A DNA stretch of 64,000 bases, taken from NCBI RefSeq assembly GCF_019097595.1, contig NC_080713.1, positions 10,567,699 through 10,631,698 of the forward strand, in the 5' to 3' direction. Made by a program: the position numbers and the translations under genes. The notes beneath the pieces were generated by a model. It was not told the origin of the DNA, did no database searches, and was given only the letters and a program-made list of their open reading frames with translations. Source of the stretch: Hemibagrus wyckioides (taxonomy: Eukaryota; Chordata; Actinopteri; Siluriformes; Bagridae). This document shows, piece by piece, positions 1 through 10,937 of this stretch (the first letter of the stretch is position 1; each line of letters begins with the position of its first letter).

Positions 1-48
1 AGTAATCCCCCAACTCCTGCATTAGAGCCCTCACAGCGGGGTGAATGG

Positions 49-456
49 GTGACGACTCGGCGGCATAGTCGCAAAGCCAACGCTAACACTAAGGCTTGCC
101 CACGGATGCACCACTCCTCTCCGCTTCACATGACCAACAGGTTTGCTATCCTCAGTGAAGCACTGGCTGAGAAACCTGAAAGAGCTCTGGTTATAGGAGA
201 CTCCATTTTAAGGCATGTGAAATTAGCTAGGCCTTTAGTGGCTCCAGCAGCACAAGTTAGGTGTATACCAGAAGCCAGGGCCCCAGACATAACAGGTAAT
301 CTTAGGGTCCTAGGCAAGCACAGGTTCTCAAAGATAGTCTTCCATGTAGGAGCTAACGATATACACCTTTGTCAGTCTGAGGTTACTAAGAGTAATATTT
401 TAGAGGCGTGTAAATTAGCGAAGGCGATGTCCGATGCTGGATGTCCAACTGCTTGA
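49..456 (+). pseudogene. L2 ORF1 remnant, SGNH/GDSL-esterase-like domain
   Basis: The open stretch of 135 codons contains LVIGDSILRHV (about residues 47-57), matching the GDS nucleophile block of SGNH hydrolases, and FHVGANDIH (about residues 98-106), matching the GxND block. Zebrafish L2-type and CR1-type LINEs carry an esterase-like domain in ORF1, which fits the L2 endonuclease and RT remnants downstream. The frame closes early, so the copy is truncated or mutated. The first ATG in the frame is not necessarily the original start. Which molecule these domains act on in LINE biology cannot be told from sequence. Confidence 0.65.
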
Positions 457-837
457 TGTCCAAGTGGTGTTCCGAAAACAATGTGGGCTTCATAGACTCT
501 TTTGCTCTTTAGCTCTTTTGAGGGCAAGGCTGGCCTGTTAGGACGGGACGGTGTCCATCCCACTTGGGAAGGTGCTGCCCTCGTTTCTTGCAGCATAGCA
601 CATAGTCTTAGAGCAGGTCTAGTTAATTGGTGACAATCTAGGGCCAGGGAGCAGACAAGCAGGTTAATCCAACCATCTGCTAGCTGCAGTGAGTCGTCAC
701 CCAGGATTCATAACATTGAGACTGTGTCTGTTCCCCGAGCCAAATAAGGTTGTTTTAGTAACCTTATTAACATAAAACTAGATCATAGTGAATGCACAGC
801 CAGCACCTTTGATCTGAAGCTAGGACTGTTAAATATA

Positions 838-1440
838 AGATCTCTTTCAACTATAGCACTTATTATTAATAAACTGATTACTGATCAGGAGTCCAGTGTC
901 CTTTGTTTAACAGACACATGGATGAAATGAAACGAGTACGTAGCATTAAATATAGCTTGTCCGCTTGGTTTTAGCTATATACATCAACTGTGTCTAACAG
1001 GCATGGGTATTGCAGTAATTCATGATAATAAGCTAAGTGCCACACAAAAACCCAAACATCAATTCAACACTTTTGAAGTTCTTTATACTAACCTAACTAC
1101 AAATAATAAGTTCACAGAGTCAATTCCACTAATTGTTACAGACCCCCAGGGCCAAATTCTGAATTCCTCAGTGAATTTGGAGATTTTACTTCAAACCTTG
1201 TTGTTTCTTTAGACAAAGCATTCATAGAAGGAGACTTCAACATTCATTTTGATAAGCTAGAAGACCCTCTGAGAACAGCAGTTGTGTCCATCTTAGATTC
1301 ATTAGGTGTTAATCAAAATGTAGGACCCACTCATAATGGAGGTCACACTCTGGATCTCATTTTTACATTCGGATTAAATATAGAAAACGTAGTCACTCTT
1401 CCACAGTCAGAAGCTATCTCTGATCACTATCTTGTTTCAT
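838..1440 (+). pseudogene. L2 ORF2 endonuclease domain remnant
   Basis: Broken frames show the apurinic-type endonuclease pattern of LINE ORF2. LTDTWM lies near 906-925, GDFNIHFDKL near 1230-1260 (the GDFN block), HNGGHTLDLIFT near 1333-1370, and SDHYLVSF near 1420-1443 (the SDH block). A stop follows the WMK residues near 927, and several frame changes separate the blocks. Order and spacing match an L2/CR1 endonuclease, so I read this as one decayed domain, not separate small genes. Confidence 0.7.
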
Positions 1441-1624
1441 TTTAAATGCGTCTTAGACACGAGATGTGCAATTTGCCACTGTATTAAGTGTACATTTACG
1501 TCTGCTACTGCAGAGAGATTTACCAATAGTCCCCCAGAATTATCACGCATGATTGGTTCACCGTCTGACCCCACAGAACTTGATCGGGCGACTGATTACC
1601 TGGAGTCAATGTAATTGACACACC

Positions 1625-2341
1625 CTAGACACTGTAGCTCCACTTAAAAGGAAAATAATTAAAGAGAAGAAACTAGCAACCTGGTACAATGACCACACAC
1701 GAGCTTTAAAACAATCAGCTAGGAAACTAGAACATAAATGGTGTCAAACTAAATTGGCAGTATTTCAGTTAGCGTGTAAGGAAAGCCTTCTGAGATACAA
1801 AAATTCTCTTAGTGCTGCTAGATCAGCATATCTCTCTGCCCTAATTGAAGATAACATAAACAATCCTAAATTTTTATTTAGTACTGTAGCAAAACTAACT
1901 TGCAGTAAAACCACTGTTGAAAAGCGCAAACCATCTATATGTAGCAGCAATGACTTCATGAATTTTTTCAATGACAAAATTGACAATATCAGGCAAAAAA
2001 TTCAGGCTATTAATTTAAAATCAAATTATTTGATAGATAATTGTTTAGATAATATAACTATTTCTGATCAGAGCTTAGAATCCTTTACTCCACTTCAAGA
2101 GCCTGATCTAATTTCACTAATTTCCTCTTCAAAACTTTCAACCTGCATTCTAGATCCTCTACCCATGTCTTTCCTTAAACAGATATTACCAGTAGCTACC
2201 GAACCCCTTCTAAAAATCATTAATTCTTCCCTTAGCACTGGCTATGTGCCTAAATCTTTTAAGCTAGGAGTTATCAAACCCTTGATTAAAAAAACGGACC
2301 TTTGACCAATATCAAACCTGCCCTTTATTTCCAAGATCCTA
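1625..2341 (+). pseudogene. L2 ORF2, N-terminal part of reverse transcriptase region
   Basis: The open stretch 1754-2305 plus flanking codons gives the linker and first RT blocks of an L2 ORF2. It includes TWYNDHTRALKQSARKLE near 1680-1735, the SSKLSTCILDPLPMSFLK block, and IINSSLSTGYVPKSFKLGVI followed by KPLIKK. A stop interrupts the expected ISNLPFISKILE motif, which continues to about 2340. There the sequence changes abruptly to hAT DNA. The catalytic FADD/YADD half of the RT is absent from the window, so the enzyme cannot function. Confidence 0.75.
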
Positions 2342-2669
2342 GAACAATTTCATTGCCACTTATTTTAAGCTAGTGCGCCTGCACTATTGATTCTGAAGGC
2401 CTTAAGGCAGATTTTCACTCTGGCAACACATGATGTCAGCCACTGGCTGAATTATGATTGGATAAATACTCTTATCTTAAATATTCACTACTGGAAGCAG
2501 CGCAACCAAGAGTAAAGCTATGAAATGTAGAGAATAGACTATTGGGAGTAATTTAATACACATTCATGGATGAAATATATTAAATATATTAAAATGCAAG
2601 TCAGTGATTCTGATCACTGCTGTTTAGGCCAGCAGAGAAGGCCTTGCTGGCCCTGATGGCCCACCACTG
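2342..2669. mobile_element. hAT-like transposon 3' fragment nested in the L2
   Basis: This stretch is nearly the same as 30869-31178, with scattered substitutions and small indels. It ends in CCCACCACTG, the terminal bases of the longer copy at 30164-31178. Only the right part of that element is present. On its left it joins L2 RT sequence at a GAACA shared by both partners. On its right the L2 3' UTR resumes directly. The hAT assignment comes from the longer copy. Confidence 0.7.
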
Positions 2670-2966
2670 CCCAAATGAGGATGCGTTCCCTTCTGAGCCT
2701 GGTTCCTCTCAAGGTTTCTTATTCATATCATCCCAGGGAGTTTTTCCTTGCCATCATCGCCACAGGCTTGCTCATTAGGGATAAAAGAGTTTAATAATTT
2801 AATTTAATAATTTACTTTTATTTCTAGTTATTTAGTTATTTTTTATTTTCATTTTTTCCCCTCCCCTTTCTCCATTTCTCTTCTTTTGTAAAGCTGCTTT
2901 GAGACAATGTTCACTGTAAAAGGTGCTATACAAAATAAATTGACTTGAATTGAATTGAATTGAATT
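2670..2966 (+). mobile_element. L2 3' UTR and pentamer tail
   Basis: The stretch contains GAGCCTGGTTCCTCTCAAGG, GGGAGTTTTTCCTTGCC and GGCTTGCTCATTAGGGATAA, which are stock phrases of teleost L2 3' UTRs. The AAAGCTGCTTTGAGAC end and a run of TTGAA pentamers follow. The tail marks the 3' end of the element and its plus orientation. It is in the same orientation as the RT remnant upstream, so both probably belong to one insertion. Confidence 0.8.
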
Positions 2967-3655
2967 TTAATAATATACTTTGGCACAGGACAGCTTTACA
3001 AAAATTCAAATGTAGATTTATCAGGAAGAGATAAAACATTAGTCATTTTAAATCTGCAGTGTCCAGGTGTGATTAGCCTCTGTACAAAGTTAGGGGCCAG
3101 TATTTATTGTGTGTGATCCATGTGATTTACATTTAGGGTAAGTGGAAAATTCTGGTGGGTATTTCTTTTTTTTCTTTTTTTTTTTTACTGTAGCTTTAAA
3201 TCATTGTTGTTTGAAAAATACAGTCCCAAATAGGTAAAAATAGCTAAATTCCAGTTGAACATCAGTTGATTTTACAACCATGTTTACAGAAAATAACAGA
3301 AAGCTTATTAATTATTTTCTGGAAGATGGTTTTAAAGAATTTGGATAATATTAAAACAAAGCAACCAAGGTATGCTAAATGGCTCACCATATTTTTCCAT
3401 CTTTTCTCATCTCAAATATGCTAGATTTTGCAGTCCAGCACAGATAATACTAGTGTTAAATTGTTATTGTCTCAATAGAATGTCCTCAGGAGTTGTCAAG
3501 TTTAAATGGTTGTACCAAACCTCACCATTTCTTTTTGTGGTACCATAAAGAGTACTATATACATTACACCATTTAATATGTTTATTTTACATGTGAGCAA
3601 AGCTTTGAACATTCATCAGTGAGCTTTAAGGTGTAATTATTTACCCTGAATTAAT
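2967..3655. other. No gene seen between two LINEs
   Basis: AT-rich sequence with a short T-rich run near 3164-3186. I see no exon-like frame, RNA gene or recognised repeat. Confidence 0.5.
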
Positions 3656-6600
3656 TTCAGAATCAGAATGTGCTTTATTGCCAAGTATGTTCACACATAA
3701 AAGGAATTTTCTTTGGTGCTGGAGAATACATAGACATAAATTATAGAAAAATATAGAAATACAGATATAAGCAGGGTGAAAATATAAATAGGGTACTCAT
3801 GTACAGGATACATATACATGTGCAAAATGGGCAGCTCAGGACTAAGGTATGAAGTGTGGTTCAATGAAATAAGATGTAACAGTATTGCACTTGTGCCTAT
3901 ATACATACATGTATATATAGATTATTATATTGCACTGGGGGAGATGGCAGACAGATTAATTGTTCAGGAGATGAATGGCTTGAGGGAAGAAGCTGTTCTT
4001 GTGTCTGGATGTCCTGGCGTTTACTGCTCTGTAGCACCGGCCAGAGGGCAAAAGTTCAAAGAGGGGGTGGGCCGGGTGTGTGGGGTCCAGAGTAATTCTA
4101 CCTGCACGTTTACTCATTCTGGATGTACAAAGCTCTTGGAGAGTGGGCAGGTGGGCACCAATAATCCTCTCAGCTGTCCTGACTATCCATTGTAGTCTTC
4201 TTATATCTGATTTGGTGGCTGAGCTGCACCAAAAAGTAATAGACATACACAGGACAGACTCCATGACAGCTGAGTAGAACTGTGTTAAAAGCTCCTGTGG
4301 CAGGTTGAACTTACTCAGCTGGCGAAGAAAGAACAACCTCTGCTCCACTTTTTTGACAATGAAGTCAATGTGTGTTTCCCACCTCAGGTCCTGGGAGATG
4401 GTAGAGCCCAGGAATCTGAATGACTCCACAGTAGCCACAGTACTGTCCATGATGGTGAGGGGGGGTAATGCTGGAGGGTTCCTCCTGAAGTCCACTACCA
4501 TCTCTACTGTTCTGAGCGTGTTCAGCTCAAGGTTGTTGAGACTGCACCAGACAGCCAACTGTTCAACCTCCTGTCTATACGCAGACTCGTCACCATCGCT
4601 GATAAGGCAGATGACCGTGGTGTCATCTGCAAACTTAAGGAGCTTGACAGAGGGGACTGTAGCAGTGAAGTCATTCGCATACAGTGAGAAGAGTAGTGGG
4701 GATCCCTGAGGAGTGCCAGTGCTAATGGTGAGGGAACCAGATGTAAGCTTCCCCAAACTTGCTTGTTGCCTGTCTGTCAGGAAGTTGGTAATCCACTGAC
4801 AGATGGGGTGGGCACAGAAATCTGCATCAGTTTGGTCTGGAGAAGATCAGGGCTGATGGTGTTGAAGGCCAACCTGAAGTCCACAAACAGTGCCCTTGCA
4901 TAATTTCCTGATCTGTTGAGGTGTTGCAGAATATAGTGCATTTCCATATTGACTGCATCATCCACAGACCTGTTTGCTCGATAAGTAAACTGATGGGGGT
5001 CCAACAGGGGTCCCATGGTGTCCTTCAGGTTTGCCAGAACCAAATGACTTCATGACCACTGATGTGAGGGCGACAGGTCTGTAGTCATTGAGTCCTGAGA
5101 TTTTGGGTTTCTTGGGGACCGGAATGATAGCGGGGCATTTGAAGCAGCAGGGGACTTCACACTGCTCAAGTGATCTGTTGAAGATCTGTGTGAAGATGGG
5201 GGCCAGCTGGAAAGCGCAGACTTTCAGACAGGCAGGTGAGACACTGTCTGGGCCTGAAGCTTTCCTTGTCTTCTGTTTCTTGAAGACCTGACACACATCC
5301 TCCTCACAGAACTTAAGAATAGGCTGTGTAGCAGGAGGGAGGCAGATGGGGTTTGCAGGAGGTGTTAATGGATGTGAAGGGTGTAGATCTGGGTGGGTGA
5401 GAGGTGTGATACTGGGCTTTTCAAACCTACAGTAAAACACATTTAGCAAGGTGCTGATGTCTTGTGGTTGGTGATGTTCTTCAGTCCACTCCACACAGCT
5501 GCCAGATCATTAGCTGAAAACAGTTTTTTCAGCTTTTCAGTATACTTTCTTTTAGCCACTCTGATCTCCTTATTCAGTGATTTTCTGGCGTGATTTTACA
5601 AGATTTTGGAATGTCCTGGTAGGGATGCACATATCCTCACAGAAGCTGATGTATGATGTTACTGTATCTGTGAGCTCATCCAAATCTGTATCTGCAGCTT
5701 CAAAACCATCCTAATTAGTGCATCAAAGCAGGCTTGTAGTTCCCACTCTGCTATGTTGGTCCATCTTTTAACAGATTTAACAACAGGCTTAGCTGTTTTA
5801 AGTTTCTGTCTGTAGGTTGGAAGGAGATGAACCATGCAGTGATCAGAGAGTCCTAAAGCTGCACATGGGACAGCACGATATGCGTCCTTTACAGTGGTGT
5901 AACAGTGGTCCACTGTAATAGTTGTCCAGTGTAATAGTGTCTTTGGTTGCACATGAGATGTGCTGTCTGTATTTTGGAAGTTCACGGGTGAGGTTAGCTT
6001 TATTAAAGTATCACATAATAATAATAAGTGAATCTGGGGGTTGTTGATCCGAGTCTGCGATGTGATCATCAAGCTGTTGCAGCATAGTGTTTAGGCATGC
6101 TTGTGTTGGGATGTAAACACTCACCAGAATAATTGAGGAAAACTCCCGCAGCAAGTAGAAAGGCCTGCAGTTAATGAAGAGCGTTTCTAAGTTTGGACAG
6201 CACTTCTTCATCAACGTTGTTACATCAGTAAACCAACTTGATGTAAAAACACGTTGCAATGCCTCTCGTTTTCCCCAATGATTCAGCGTCGCGGTCCGCT
6301 CTGAACAGCTGGAAACTCAGCAGATGTAGTGCGCTGTCTGGAATGGCTTTGTGCAGCCAAGTTTCCGTGAAACATAAAGCAGCGGAGTTAGAAAAGTCCT
6401 TGTTAAACTGTGTCATGACAAGTAGTTCGTCAGTTTTGTTAGAAAGAGAGCAGACATTCGCCAGATGTATGCTCGGCAGCGGAGATCTAAAGCCACGTTG
6501 ATGGAAGCTGCGCCTCCAATTAAGATGTCCAACAAAACATCTGAATAGTCAAAAACCGGTGTAAAATCATCAGGTATGCTCTGCTGAAGGTACAGCAGTT

Positions 6601-6725
6601 CTGTAACTGATCGGGAAAGAGAGACATGCCATCCGCCATCAGCCATCTCGGAAAGATTTTAATGTTATAAAGATACATACTAATGGTACAAAAATATACT
6701 ATTGATAGAAAGAACACAGAAAAAA
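3656..6725 (-). mobile_element. Rex1/CR1-Jockey-type LINE, near full length, decayed
   Basis: A minus-strand non-LTR retrotransposon. Reading from about 6725 down, it shows an N-terminal ORF2 segment, endonuclease pieces (6011-6416), RT blocks (4958-5494, 4777-5043), the catalytic RT part and C-terminal domain (3956-4756), and then a 3' UTR. The 3' end reads TTGGCAATAAAGCACATTCT followed by GATTCTGA, ending at about 3656. This resembles ends I associate with teleost Rex1-like elements. Several frameshifts and stops separate the parts. The family name is from memory of teleost elements; a CR1/Jockey-group placement is safer than the exact family. Confidence 0.8.
3956..6717 (-). pseudogene. LINE ORF2 (endonuclease and reverse transcriptase), broken
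   Basis: The order matches a complete ORF2. The endonuclease contributes CFTETWLHKAIPDSALHLL and an RADRD..GKTRG block (6225-6416), then SSIILVSVYIPTQA (6011-6259) and LSDHCMVHLLPTYRQKLK (5659-6072). The RT contributes RKASGPDSVSPACLK, IIPVPKKPKISGLNDYRPVA (4958-5494), LFVDFRLAFNTI (4777-5043) and STGTPQGSPLLFSLY, then LLKFADDTTVI (3956-4756). The FADD catalytic pair is intact. The C-terminus ends in SRHKNSFFPQAIHLLNN. At least five frame breaks split the ORF. In the RT A block, FRLAF replaces the more usual FSSAF. Confidence 0.8.
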
Positions 6726-8448
6726 TGACTGTTCGGTACCTTTATTTCTGAGTCTAATTCCAAATTTCAATTTTTTCTGTTCACTATCAACCTTTCACAG
6801 TGACCTCGTTTAACTTACTTATAAATGTAGCAGAATAAATGTCTGCAGTCTCAAATGTCAGAGGGACATGTAAATGAATTAATATATTTCCAGACACAAA
6901 AGTCTGACTGAACATGGAGGAACTTGTAGAAGCTTATAAAGAGACAACAGAAAAATGTGACAAATTTGAACAAAAACCACAGAGGCCTGTCGAATGGTTT
7001 CACTGTTTAAAAGCAGTACATTTGAAAATCAAAACCAAAAAGTCTGTAAGTAGATGCTCCATTCCCACACATCTTTGATTCACTCACACTTCCACACAGA
7101 CCCCTGCTTGCAGGAGGAACATGAGCATGGTAAAGACTTTTGGACCTCCAGTTCCAGCAATATTGTTGTAAATGGGGTACAGACATGGAAAAATATCATG
7201 ACCTGGAAAATGTCATACATATATCACATCAATATAAACTGCAATAGAATGCAGTCAAATATTCCAGACTAGTCTGATTATGCAAAAGAAAGGAAGCACA
7301 TTTTCCCCTCTTTGTTCAGAAGCTTGATTTTGTAGCTGCTCCAGCATTATTTACAAGTCATAATTAAAGGATTTGCACCATGTGACAAATGCCAAGGTAG
7401 TTTTTCAGCCTTTCAGTTGAAACGCCTTGCTGTCAGTACAGAGAAATAAATTAACTCAGAGCAAAAGCTAATGGCCACTGTGTCGCAATAGATCATGCCT
7501 ATAAATGTCAAGTTTCATCCAATATCCAATTGGTGTTGTATTGTCATATAATAATTTAGTGGCGTTATAGTAACTGTTGTTAGGGTGATATTGAGTGAGA
7601 CTACTGGAGGCATGATGCTGTCTATTGTTAGTGCAAGTAATCAGCATGGCAAGGACTCACAAATACAAAATCAACCATGAACTGGAAATGTTGCCAAACA
7701 AGGTGATGAAATATTGTCTTATGCAAATGTTTTTATCTGCCCTGAAAAAAGTGGGTTTGGATAAATAAAAAAAAACTGATATATTCCTGGAAAACAGCAG
7801 CAGTCTGGGAAAGAAGAATGAATCTGTCAAAGTATCCAATTAGTCTAAGTGATGCAGCATGCTGGACTGAACTGAACTGATTGTTTACTCCTGAAGGTTT
7901 TTTTTGTTTGTTTTTTTTTACTGCATAACCTACCAGGCCTAATGGAAAACTAAATGAGAGATGATAACAGCCCAAAATTGCATTCATGCTTTCAATACGG
8001 ACTTTCGTGTTCAGTAAGATTTTTTTTCGTAGCACTGTCAGCTTTTCTTTTTCTGATCAGGAAGAGTTAACTGAGCAGTCTTCCTGTCTCCCCTTGAATT
8101 TCAATTACTTCCTGTAGTTTCTTGTCCTGCCACAATGGGATCCATTATCAATGCTGTAGGGACCTGCAGGACGTTTAATGACGCTTAACAATCCTTCTCA
8201 CACACCAACATACCAAAGTTGGGAAGATGGCGAAAGGGTGTATCAGTAATTGTACTGCTATGAGGAAAACTGCAATAAAGAGCTCTAATTACTAGGTATA
8301 CAAGGACTTTCTCTAGGAACAGTTATTTAAGAAATTTAAATATATGTAATAATAATATTCATAGATTAATCACAGATGAATAAAGATGGTATAAAACAAA
8401 AGAATAAAGGCATAACAGATTTTTAAAACCAGAGCTACATATGGTTGA
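6726..8448. other. No gene seen
   Basis: AT-rich non-coding sequence. Open frames here (for example 7733-8035 minus, and 7054-7272 plus) have low-complexity or random composition and no recognisable motif. No repeat family was identified. Confidence 0.5.
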
Positions 8449-8449
8449 T

Positions 8450-8580
8450 TAGGTCAAGTCAAGTGACTTTTATTGTCATTTCAACTGTATTTAGGTGAGG
8501 CAGTACATAGTGAAATGAAAGCAGGTTTCTCCAGGACTATGCTGCTACATAAAACAACACAGAGCTATGGACTAAAGTAA
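8450..8580 (-). mobile_element. LINE 3' end fragment (Rex1-like)
   Basis: GTCAAGTCAAGTGACTTTTA, TTGTCATTTCAACTGTAT, GTGAAATGAAAGCAGGTTTC and ACATAAAACAACACAGAGC follow one another. On the minus strand this reads as a LINE 3' UTR ending in repeated (GACTT) units. It is a 5'-truncated insertion with no coding part. Confidence 0.55.
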
Positions 8581-9489
8581 GTTATCTTATTCACATAAAG
8601 TGCATAGTGTGCAACCTAGTTGCTTCTTCCTGATGAGACTGACTGTGTTCATGTCATTTGCGATCACTGCACCTCTGCAGCAAATGCAGGACCCAAACCA
8701 TAAGGCACAGATGCCCGAATCACTTCAGATTCATTTTGCAAGAACAAAGCCATGCGGAAACAAAGCTTTTTTAAAGAAAAGCTTGCAATGCACGCATCAG
8801 CCCCTTCAAGGAATGACCATCTGTGCTCCACTCCCAAATAAACAACACAAAAATTATGTGAGTCATCCCCAAAAGAAAGTAGGGACATGGGAGCACACAT
8901 CTTCTAAATCGTTTGCTTGCCGTAGTAGTGATAAATCGCACAAGATAGATGGAAAAACACTAAATAAACTAATAATTCACAGAGACAGACAAATGGCATA
9001 ATAAAGACAAAGAAGCTGGGGACGTAGATTCCATTTTAAAGTCTCACTGACATGCACCACTTTGAATTGTTGTGTTTTCACACAAGCTTTAGACACCAGT
9101 CCCTTGAAATGGAACCATTAGATAACATTTGCCGCAGCTAGAAGATGGCAGGGCTTTGCTTAGTTTACATGGATGGATTTTAAAAAAACTATTACTGTGG
9201 GTATATCTACTTAAGGTAAACTTATAGTTTAAATCATTTAAATCAACAAGAAAACTGGCAATTGGTGGTATGAATATGGTATAAACTTTTTCACTGTACT
9301 GAACATCATATGGTGACTGTGTGAAACACAGTAGATATTACTTATATGCCTTTAGTGTGAACTTAAATATTTTTTATATCAATGCATGTTTATTGAAACC
9401 AGGTACCGCCAGCAACCTCGAAGTGCAATATGAATGCCCTAACCCGTGCTGAAAAAATATGCACAGCTTCTGCACTGCTAATGTGACCA
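8581..9489. other. No gene seen
   Basis: The 133-codon open frame at 8600-9001 has no recognisable domain and no splice context that I can support. No repeat was recognised. Confidence 0.45.
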
Positions 9490-9967
9490 GTGTTAATCAG
9501 TAATGCCGGGTTCATACTGCACGACTTTTCAGTCAGCGACTAGTTTTGCAAATCAAGGCAAAGCGGAGCGCGTGCACACCAGAGACAGTTGCGCAGTGTG
9601 AAGGACCAAAAACTCGATCTGACTGAGTCACCGATGCACTGCTGATGAGTCCTGTGAAATATTTGGCATGCTAAATATCTGGACCTGTCAATGACTCAAA
9701 GTCATGCAGTGTGAAAGGAGCTCAGACTGAAAAATACAGTGAGGGAAAAAATTATTTGATCCCCTGCTGATTTTGTATGTTTGCCCACTGACAAAGAAAT
9801 GATCAGTCTGTAATTTTAATGGTAGGTGTATTTGAACAGTGAGAGACAGAATAACAACAACAAAAAAATCCAGAAAAAAGCATTTCAGAAAAGTTATACA
9901 TTGATTTTTATATTAATGAGTGAAATAAGTATTTGATCCCCTATCAATCAGAAAGATTTCTGGCTCC

Positions 9968-10065
9968 CAGGTGTCTTTTATACAGGTAATGAGCTGAGAT
10001 TACAGTAGGAGCACTCTCGGGGAGTGCTCTTAATCTCAGCTCGCTAACTGTATGAAAGACACCTG
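9968..10065. repeat. Large hairpin upstream of the Tc1 transposase start
   Basis: The left arm holds CAGGTGTCTTTTATACAGGT and GAGCTGAGATTA with GGAGCACTC. The right arm holds GAGTGCTC, TAATCTCAGCTC and TGTATGAAAGACACCTG, the reverse complement with some mismatches. The arms are about 45 bases around a tiny loop at 10014-10020. It lies about 45 bp before the transposase ATG and is part of the element. Confidence 0.8.
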
Positions 10066-10107
10066 TCCACAGAAGGAAGCAATCAATCAGATTCCAAACT
10101 CTCCATT

Positions 10108-10937
10108 ATGGCCAAGACCAAAGAGCTGTCCATGGATGTCAGGGACAAGATTGTAGACCTAAACAAGGCTGGAATGAGCTACAAGACCATCGCCAAGCAG
10201 CTTGGTGAGAAGGTGACAACAGTTGGTGCGATTATTCCCAAATGGAAGAAACACAAAAGGACTGTCAATCTTCCTCGGTCTGGGGCTCCATGCAAGATCT
10301 CACCTCATGGAGTTTCAATGATCATGAGAACGGCGAGGAATCAGCCCAGAATTACACTGGAGGATTTTGTCAATGATCTCAAGGCAGCTGGGACCATAGT
10401 CACCAAGAAAACAATTGGTAACACACTACACCGTGAAAGACTGAAATCCAGTAGCGCCCGCAAGGTCTCCCTGCTAAAGAAAGCATATGTACAGGCTCAT
10501 CTGAAGTTTGCCAGTGAACATCTGAATGATTCAGAGGAGAACTGGATGAAAGTGTTGTGGTCAAATGAGACCAAAATCAACTTTGGCATCAACTCAACTC
10601 ACCGTGTTTGGAGGAGGAGGAATGCTGCCTATGACACCAAGAAGACCATCCACACCATCAAACATGGAGGTGGAAACATTATGCTTTGGGGGTGTTTTTC
10701 TGCTAAGGGCACAGGACAACCACACCACATCAAAGGGACGATGGACGGAGCCATGTACCGTCAAATCTTGAGTGAGAACCTCCTTCCCTCAGCCAGGGCA
10801 TTGAAAATGGGTTATGGATGCAAAGAGGAGTGGGCCCAAATTCCTTGAGATGTGAGATGTGTGCAAACCTGGTGGCCAACTACAAGAAATGTCTGACGCC
10901 TGTGATTGCCAACAAGGGTCTGCCACCCTTGTACTAA
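10108..10937 (+). pseudogene. Tc1-like transposase, catalytic core deleted
   Basis: The frame opens at ATG 10108 ([18 protein letters not shown]) with the paired-like DNA-binding domain: [18 protein letters not shown] as the first helix-turn-helix, then NLPRSGAP as the GRPR-like linker. The catalytic domain starts at [12 protein letters not shown]. The usual first Asp (WSDE) has become Asn. The frame then jumps from ARALKMGYG straight to CKEEWAQIP, losing about 60 residues that normally include the QHDNDPKH Asp and the PDLNPIE Glu. A small insertion near 10846-10860 shifts the frame, and the tail [16 protein letters not shown] continues in another frame to the stop at 10937. The enzyme is dead on three counts. 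The DNA-binding half is intact. Confidence 0.9.

Larger units (their letters stand above)
49..2966 (+). mobile_element. L2-type LINE, decayed and interrupted
   Basis: This is a non-LTR retrotransposon read left to right. It has an ORF1 remnant with an SGNH-esterase-like domain (49-456), an endonuclease remnant (about 838-1440), the N-terminal half of the reverse transcriptase region (about 1625-2341) and a 3' UTR (2670-2966). The 3' end runs through AAAGCTGCTTTGAGACAATG and GCTATACAAAATAAATTGA into repeated TTGAA units, which is the usual end of teleost L2 elements. A piece of hAT transposon at 2342-2669 replaces the catalytic half of the reverse transcriptase. Many stops and frameshifts show it is dead. 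The 5' end is not resolved at the window edge. The L2 assignment rests on protein motifs plus the 3' tail. Confidence 0.8.

Noticed and set aside
49..456. Stand-alone host GDSL esterase gene
   Set aside because: The SGNH blocks are followed by LINE endonuclease and RT remnants in the same orientation, so it is an L2 ORF1 remnant.
3818..5291. Plus-strand frames in the LINE
   Set aside because: Antisense shadows of the ORF2 remnant read on the minus strand.
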